Part shown: piece by piece, positions 56,854-64,000 of the stretch
How positions within the stretch are numbered: position 1 is the first letter of the stretch
How the letters are laid out: each line of letters begins with the position of its first letter
DNA from: Dipteronia dyeriana
Taxonomy: Eukaryota; Streptophyta; Magnoliopsida; Sapindales; Sapindaceae
Length of the DNA stretch: 64,000 nucleotides
Assembly: GCA_032871835.1 (NCBI GenBank)
Contig: CM065297.1
Coordinates: 21,395,098-21,459,097 of the forward strand
Direction of reading: 5' to 3'
Position numbers and translations under genes: made by a program
The notes under the pieces: model-generated
Told to the model about the DNA's origin: nothing
Seen by the model: the letters and a program-made list of their open reading frames with translations, nothing else
Databases searched by the model: none

Positions 56854-59313
56854 TATGGGGAAAAAACGGTTTAGAAACGCAACGGAAGCGTGAGAAAAAC
56901 GAGATTAGGGTTTGCGTATAAATAAAAAATTTCCCTTTTATGCAACAAGAACCTTAACCCTAGATTAATTGATGTATAAAAAAGTATCGTACCTTTTTCG
57001 CATGACGATTGAACAAGCGCTGAATCAATTCCGCAAGATCTTCCAATCCAATCACGAACGTGAATCACCTAGAAGTGTGGGCTCCCTTTCTTTAAATTGT
57101 ATTCCTGAGGATGGAGACAAAGAAAATATCTTTTCTTTGTTAGTTACAAATATCCTCCAAGAGAAAAAATCCAAGAACGTCCGGTCACTTGTGAATTATC
57201 AATCAATTTGATTGTAACTCGCGTGAACCTTGATTCGATGTTATACACAAAACCCTTTTGATGTAAAGGATATTAGTATACTATCGAATACAAAAACGTT
57301 CCCCTTTTTCTCTACTTGGCTAAATTCACACACTATTGCTTAGAAAAGATTGAATTTTGTCTATAGTAAAATCAGATTTTTCTCCTTCAAAATTCTATGA
57401 TAGCCGAATTCTTCACTAAGAAAAATATGGCTTGGTCGAAATTCCTCTCTAATGCCTTAGGGCTAGCTGAATTTATCATCCACATATATATAGGTTCATA
57501 AATCCTTTCCTAAGAAGGATTCACTTGGTTGGCAAGAATCCTTTCCTTAGGTGGATTTATTTGGTAGTTAGAATCCTTATCTTAGAAGAAAACTAACTAC
57601 TCCTTTAACTATATATTATGTTGGCCGAATTTCCCTTGTTTGAAGTAGATTAGGAGTGTTTAATCTTTCCTAAGAAAGATTACTTGATGGACAAGAATCC
57701 TATCATTAGGTAGATTAACTTGGTGGTTATGTATCCTTTTTAAATAAGAATATTACCACTAAGTAGTTTTACTTGGTGACCAAGAATCCTTTTGCAAAAA
57801 GAATTCTTTCCTACACCAAGACTCCTAATCCTACTCAATAGTGTGTTTGTAACCATATTAAAGACTTCCTAATTTGATTAGAAAAATAACTCCTTTTATT
57901 TATCTACTTATCAAATATAGTCTTTAACATTAACTATACTACCAACAATAGTATAGTTTTAGTAGAACATCTCCTAATAGGAAAATTTTTTGACTTTTAA
58001 TTAAATAATTAATTAATTAACAAATTACTTAATTTAAATTTAATTAAATAATAATAAAATAAAAATAATATATTAAAGCTATTATCCATAGCCATTGCCG
58101 CCCATACCTAGTATAAAGGCCATATATTATTTTTTTCATTTTATTAAATCCATTGGACCTTAATAAAACTAGACCAATTCTTACAAAAAGAAACAAGTTC
58201 ACATGCCTTATTACAATTCTAGATGGACCCCTATTGGTCCGGTAGAATATATTAAGTGATCCATACAAGTTCGTGTGGATTGGGGATCTTAGGGGGCTAT
58301 CTAAATTTAAGCTCCAATAGACACAACCCAATCACAATCAACAAATGATTCACTTAGGTCCAATCTATTTAATTTTAGTTCATTCCACTAAAGAACTAAA
58401 TTGAACTCTTAAATAAAGATAGAATAAGTTGATGTTACTCATTCGTACCCTATACAACCTTATTGGAGAAAGTGTATCCTCGTGAAGAATACCAGTAATT
58501 GTCAAGAACTCATAGACCGCCTATAGCTCTCCAAGTTACCATATTTACTCATATGACCACATTTTGAACTTGGATATTTTGAATTGTCCAGAAGCCATGT
58601 TTCAATAGACACTATTGAAAACTTAACGTTAAGATTTAATATCCAATACCTCAAAACATCCATATAATGGTATTCTACTCTCATTCAATAAATGGAGCCA
58701 CGATGTCCATATCTATAAATGAAGTCCTCTATCGATTAATAAATGAATACCACCAAACTATCGAGGATAGACTATGCTATAAAATCGTACTCATTGATAG
58801 CTCAAATGATAACATTTGCAACCATAAGTCCATCATTTATCTCAGGATTAAGATAGACTCTCCGATTGTCTTCAAATGAAAACTTTTATTCATTGACGGT
58901 TCTAGATAAAGTATTTCATTTTGATCCTATTCAATGCACCCAATGCACTAGATTCTTTTGCCCAAAGACACCACACTTTGATTATTTTAGACTCATCATA
59001 ACACATTTGATCCCACTCAAATGCTAGCAAAAGAATATACAACTTTGACAAGATAAAGGTGCCCAACCTTCTATCTTAAGTTGTGAAGTTTATTCAAGAC
59101 TAATTAAAGAATTGTGTCTACCTCATACATATCTAGATGTAATAACAATTCTTCTTTTCTCGTAGTTTTTTGACCTTATGATTATTTACTTTTGACAATT
59201 ATAATAATTAAACTATAAATGCTATAAGATTTGTTAAACTAGAAATCACATTATTCATATGAAAAGATTTTAATTACAATATTACACTCTTGATATCAAG
59301 CATAATCCTAACA
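56854..59313 (-). repeat. Copia-2 5' LTR
   Basis: 2460 bp. The inner end reads TATGGGG where other copies have TGTAGGG, i.e. the terminal TG has mutated. The outer end is CCTAACA next to GACAC. It aligns with the solo LTR and with both copia-1 LTRs. Confidence 0.95.
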
Positions 59314-59518
59314 GACACCTCATTTTTGTAATGGTTACTTCTATATTGCCTTCTAGACAACTCAAGCCTTACCCCTACCATTCGATCTGCTTATTATTGA
59401 GGTGGTGGAGGAGCAGGCAATAGTCAAGAAGGTGGATGATCAAGTAGACGATGAGCCAGATGTTAGTATCGAGCTTGTAGAGGGACGGCTAGTCAGAGAT
59501 GGAGTAGGAGGAGATTAA
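59314..59518 (+). pseudogene. Antisense gene of host Tat element, last exon
   Basis: It begins with the second GACAC duplication copy and continues the exon cut at 50490. The frame reads KPYPLPFDLLIIEVVEEQ, then an acidic stretch, and ends VEGRLVRDGVGGD at TAA 59516-59518. The LPLPFDL block is shared with element E (near 45840). Confidence 0.65.
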
Positions 59519-60389
59519 TCCGTGACCCAATTTGTAAGCTTTGCATCTTATTGCCCATAGAAAGGGGTTGGCACCCTGCTTGATCAAGAAAGAAACAATC
59601 AAGTCAATTAATATGTCTACTTTTTTTTATATAGATGTAGCCTGAAAGCAAGGGATGAGCTCCCTGCTTTGTTTAAAAAGTAAAATCTTCCTTCTTTCCA
59701 TTTTCATATCTGGTTGAAACCTCCCTTGATTGGATTCATATTGCTCAATCTCTTGACTTGATCGTAGAATGTCATCACTTGTGTATACCTAATTTAAATA
59801 AATCTGGTAATGCAAGAAAAAAATTTAAAGTCTACCAGATGCCAAAAATCACATAGTCCAGATAACTGGTACTAACTCTATGTGTTTAGTAAAAAATTAA
59901 TCCCGCGAGTTGTAATACATAAGGTGCTTTGTTTGAGTAGTCTTTTGGTTCCTTTAGGATATTGCACTCATGGCTTAGACCATCCTTGTATCAGGACTTA
60001 GGCGAAATTATGTGTAGCAAGGGCTTAGGTATCAGGGACCTGCCTTTATCTTGGTATCATGTAATCAGATGATACTTTGGCAAAGATGTTCATTGCCATC
60101 ACTTGAAGTCCCCAGTGCATGGATGGTTTAAATAAACCTTGACAACACAAAACGACTTAAAATTAAGTGAAAGAAAATAAATGGAGTAAATAAATGAGCG
60201 GTATTGAATTATCGGGTTACCAACGTACTTGGTCAAGGTGATCCTCATAGGACCTTCTACCATATTGATTTTCCTTTCTGGGAGAATCGAGGTACCAGGC
60301 ATTTCTATTTTTTAGGAATTATGTTATTTGGGTGAAAAAGGTTAATTAAGTTAATCTAGGTATTTCTCCTCCTTATACCAAGGAGGTCC
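59519..60389 (-). other. Host element 3' untranslated region
   Basis: This is the counterpart of 44532-45420 of element E in reverse. A 67-codon frame on the minus strand (60302-60099) resembles the one at 44588-44800. I see nothing else coding. Confidence 0.5.
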
Positions 60390-60690
60390 GACACCGTGGT
60401 GATATTGATCTAGCGGGTAACTATGCACTTACACTTAGATCCTTCTTGGGGATGGTAAACTGACCAAGGTATCAAGAACACCATTTTGGCTATCCTGGCC
60501 TTATGATCTGGCTGGCAATTATACACTTATGTTTAGACCCTTCCTGAGGGAAGGGCATCGGAAGTGTTATCTAGCTATCTTGGTCTCAAGATCTGGCTGG
60601 CAACTATGCACTTATGTTCAGATCCTTCATGGCGGGGGGTGGTGCCAGGTAAAGGCAACGGGGTAGCCATCTAGCTTTTCCAGTTCATGG
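60390..60690 (-). repeat. Host element 3' tandem repeats
   Basis: About three degenerate units of 85-110 bp carry CTGGCTGGCAATTATACAC or a close variant and CTTATGTTTAGACCCTTC. They are the reverse-strand counterpart of 41747-42050, in the same place after pol. Confidence 0.75.
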
Positions 60691-60840
60691 CGATCATGAT
60701 GAATTACCGTTGTCGAAAACATAAATTAATGGAGATGGAGAAACAAATGGAGATTTTATTGATGATCAAATTGGGAGTACAATGCTTGCAGGGTACCTAT
60801 GTTGGTACTTATCCTAGGTTGACTAAGAGCCTTTATCCTT

Positions 60841-62000
60841 TTATGGGTAGAACCTCTTGAGGTTGTTCGCATTCCAAGTATGGTCGATAGGACATCCATC
60901 TATTTCTTCTAACTTGTAGGCTCTATTTTTGACGACTACCTTCACCAGGTAAGGGTCTTCCCAGTTTAGAGCCGGTGCCTTATTCAACCGGGTCTTGGTG
61001 TTTTGGGTTACCTTCCAGAGCACTAGGTCCCCTTCCTTAAAAAGACGGGCTTTAACATTTTGTTGAAGTACCTTACGATCCAGCTTTAGCAGATTACAAC
61101 CTTTCCTACCACCCTCTCTTATGTTTCCTCCAGTAAGTCCAGTTTGGCCCTAAGCTTGACCTTGTTGCTTTCTACCTCAAAATTTTTAACCTGAATGAGG
61201 TCATCTTGTGCTCTATTGGTAGGACCGTTTCTACTTAAAAAGCTAAAGAATAAAGGGTCTCTCCGGTAGTGGTTCTCTTGGTTGTGCGGTATGCCCATGG
61301 TACGTTAGGGAGCTCCTTAGCCCATTTAATCTTTTTCTATTGTAGATTATTCTTCATGAGCTTCTTTATTATTTTATTGGTAGCCTCTGCCAAGCCATTG
61401 GTCTGGGGATAAACTACTAGTGCAAAGCGAAGGTCAATACCTAGGTCTTCACAGAAATCCCTGAATCGTGCATTGTCAAACTGCTTGCCAAGGTCATTAA
61501 TAATGACCGTCAGGGTACCAAACCTACAGACTCAATTTTTTTTAATGAAGATGGTGGTGTTTCCCTCTGTTATCTTGGATAGTGGTCTCGCTTACACCCA
61601 TCGAGTAAAGTAGTCGATCACGATTATGACATGTTTGGCTTGACCAAGAGTAGTAGGGAGCAGTCCGATCAAGTCAAATCCCCAGATAGTAAAGCGATAA
61701 GGTGAACTGATTGAAGAGAGATACTTCGATTGTAGATGGTTCAGATTGGACATCCTCTGGCAATGTCCACATGATTGTACAAATAGCCTCACACTATGGT
61801 GCATAATTGGCAATAGTAACCATTACGAAGCACTTGATAGGCCAGCGCTTCTCCTCCGGTATGGTTCCCACATTCACCCAAATGAACCTCTTTGATTGCC
61901 CAGCCGACATCATCATGATGTAAGCACCGGATTAGGGAAAGAGACCTTCCTATGCAGTGGAGGTGTCCATCAACCAAACAGTAGTGGGCTGAGGTCATTT
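60841..62000 (-). pseudogene. Host element integrase
   Basis: The zinc-binding segment (VHLGECGNHTGGEALAYQVL; VQSCGHCQRM) at 61998-61735 is followed by the core (HVIIVIDYFTRWV; DLGKQFDNARF near 61480; a polar region near 61400) and the C-terminal part 61023-60841 (KVTQNTKTRLNKAPALNWED; YKLEEIDGCPIDHTWNAN; LKRFYP), typical of Tat integrase without a chromodomain. Frame changes at 61800 and 61590 and several stops break it. It inserts element DNA into the host genome when intact. Confidence 0.85.
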
Positions 62001-62720
62001 TGAGCTTTCAAGCTCGATATGGGTTTTTCAGAGAGCTTTCCTTTTTAGAGGTAAGCAAATATCGGGTCCATCCATCAGGGGTGACGATTAACCGGGCTAA
62101 CCTTTTTACCTACTGCTATGATGGAATGTGAAATTGCCTGGAGAGGTATACCTTTGGGTAGGGTCTGTCCCCCATTAACAGCTATCTAGGCTAGAATGTC
62201 TGCTCGATGATTCTCTTGGTGAGGAATCTGTTCCATCTTGAACCCTTTAAACAGGGTTTTAAACTACTGGACTAATATGAGGTAAGCTATCATATTGTCA
62301 CCATTGGCCTGGTACAGCTTGGTGACCTGATTGACAACGAGCTTGGATTCACTCTTCATATGGAGATAGTCAGCCCCCAATTCAACAACTACTCTTATTC
62401 CAGCTATAAGGGCTTCATATTCTGCTTCATTATTAATGGCCTTGAACTCAAACCTGAAGCAGTGACATAATTCCATTTTTTTCTGGATCAATTAGGACAA
62501 TGCCCGTTCCATTGCCATCTTGATCAGATGCTCCATCAGAATAGTGGATCCAAACCCATTAGTTACAATCACAGAGCCTTTGATCCTTCTTGAAGATCAT
62601 ATCCGAGTTTGTAAAGGTACCAAGGTCAGGAAGAGCTGAGAATTCGACCATAAAATCTGCTAATGCTTGGACCTTGATGGCTATCCTTGCCTTATACGAG
62701 TTTAAGAGCCCAAAGTAATA
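62001..62720 (-). pseudogene. Host element RNase H
   Basis: Minus frame 62491-62264 has FEFKAINNEAEYEALIAGIR and VVNQVTKLYQANGDNMIAYL, the central and C-terminal blocks of the Tat RNase H. The N-terminal DGASDQDGNGT-type block is readable near 62530 in another frame. Confidence 0.8.
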
Positions 62721-64000
62721 ACCTCCTAGATATGTCATACCTTTGTAAGAACTTGCAGAGAGGTTGATCGATCACTACCGCAATCTTCTGAGCCTGAAAA
62801 TAAGGACGGATCTTCCTTGCCGAGGTCACCAAGGTAAAAATGAGTTACTCCAGGAGAGTGTAATTCTTTTCTAGCTTGGTTAAAGTGTGGCTCACATAGT
62901 AGATGGGTCATTGAACCCTATCTTCATATTCTTTAACCAAGGCCCTACTCAATATTATCTCAGATACAGCTAGGTAGATCTGTTCATTTTCTCTAAGTAC
63001 CGGCTTAACTAACAGCGGCGGGCTGGCTAGGTACTTCTTTAATGAATGGAAGGCCTGCTAGCTGCCTTGGTCCCTTTTCAAGTTTCTCCCTGCTTAATTA
63101 TCTTAAAAAAGGGGAGGCACTTGTTGATCGGCCGTGATATGAAACGACTGAGTGATGCTACTAAAACTATCAATATTTGTACCTGTTTGAGAAAGCGGGG
63201 GATTCTAGATCTAGGATAGCTTTGATCTTCTCTGTGTTCACTTCTATGTCCCTCTCATGGACCATGAGTCCAAGGAATTTCTCTGTATTTACCTCAAAAG
63301 CGCACTTAGTAGGGTTCAACCTTGTCTTATTTTCCTTGACGATTTGGAAAGTTCGGAGGAGGTAGTCCTGGTACTGGTTAGCCACCTGCGACTTAGTGAT
63401 CATGTCATTTATATAAACCTGTATTGTTCATCCTATCTCATTCTTGAACAACTGGTTGACCGTGATTGGTAAATGGCTCCTCCATTGTTAAGACCAAAAG
63501 GTATGACCTTGTAGCAGTAAGGCATTGCCGGGTGATGAAACTGGTCTTGTCTTAGTCTGTAGGGTGCATCATGATCTGGTTATACCAAAAGAATGCATCC
63601 ATGAAGCTTAAGAGTTTGTTTCCTGTTGTGGCGGCTGCCAGCTAGTCGATCTTCGGCAGCGGGAAGCTAACTTTTAGATATGTGCGGTTGAGGTCAGTGT
63701 AGTCGAAGCACATACGTAACTTTTCGTTGGCTTTAATTATCATGACCACACTAGCAATCCACTCCAGGTTTAGGGATTCCTAAATGAATTCGGCTTTCAA
63801 AAGTTTGTCGACCTCTTCATGGGCCACATCTTTTCTATCAGAATTGAAATGTTATCTCATCTGTTTGACGGGCTTGAATGTGGGGTCAACTGTTAGCCTG
63901 TGAGCTGCCATGGGAATAGGGATTCCTAGCATCTTCTCATGACTCCAAGTAAAGATATTATGATACTTGCGGAGTAGCTTGACCAATCCTTCCCTCAATA
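62721..64000 (-). pseudogene. Host element reverse transcriptase, cut by window edge
   Basis: Frame 63403-63170 has MITKSQVANQYQDYLLRTFQ and NPTKCAFEVNTEKFLGLMVH. Directly upstream the catalytic box reads YIND (near 63404-63415) instead of YIDD, because GAC or GAT has become AAT. Further RT blocks continue to the window edge (63600-64000), including the MIIKANEK region. Gag, protease and the 5' LTR lie outside the window. Confidence 0.85.

Larger units (their letters stand above)
50491..59313 (-). mobile_element. Copia-2: Ty1/copia element with both LTRs and TSD
   Basis: 8.8-kb minus-strand element: 5' LTR 56854-59313, PBS 56836-56851, leader, gag remnant, integrase, RT, RNase H, PPT 52027-52041, and 3' LTR 50491-52026. 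Both flanks carry GACAC. It is closely related to copia-1 and has one copy of the 1-kb leader segment duplicated there. Most of gag is gone, and pol has at least two frameshifts and several stops. The type (long LTR, initiator-Met PBS, GCAAGTGGGAGAT PPT) suggests Angela or Tork. Confidence 0.95.

Overview
This is plant nuclear DNA, most likely from an angiosperm. It is AT-rich and built almost entirely of nested, decayed retrotransposons. I saw no intact host gene, rRNA, tRNA gene or CRISPR array. The evidence for a plant is the mix of element types: Ty3/gypsy Tat-type elements with an antisense extra gene, Ty1/copia elements primed by initiator-Met tRNA, a SIRE-like copia element with two zinc knuckles and an envelope-like ORF, and an L1-type LINE with an ORF1 of the DUF4283 plus zinc-knuckle type. 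The species cannot be told from the sequence.

Layout. The outermost layer is a minus-strand Tat element ('host element'). Its 3' LTR (1-548) and the first half of its antisense gene (975-2056) lie at the left edge. The second half of that gene (49357-50490 and 59314-59518), its 3' tandem repeats and its pol (60841-64000) lie at the right edge. Between them sits a plus-strand Tat element ('element E'). Its proposed 5' LTR is 2057-12071, its gag-pol remains are 36596-41560, its antisense gene is 45421-47928 and its 3' LTR is 48320-49356.

Element E has swelled to about 47 kb by further insertions. Copia-1 (2484-11486) sits in its 5' LTR. A LINE fragment (12085-13048), a SIRE-like element (13049-21598), a LINE (21599-27942), an opposed 5'-truncated LINE (27943-28825) and a minus-strand Tat element D (28826-36595) follow. 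A solo copia LTR (42051-44526, TSD CCTCC) lies in its 3' region. Copia-2 (50491-59313, TSD GACAC) is in the antisense gene of the host element.

All coding regions are broken by stops, frameshifts or deletions, so none looks autonomous. The most informative feature is the antisense gene carried by both Tat elements. It contains a domain like the 'putative gypsy-type transposon' family (Transposase_28-like). Both copies keep two short GT-AG introns at matching places, and a TATA box lies upstream in element E. This fits a separately transcribed, spliced gene in antisense to the retroelement. Both Tat copies also carry about 100-bp tandem repeats between pol and the antisense gene. Alignments and identities quoted here were made by eye.
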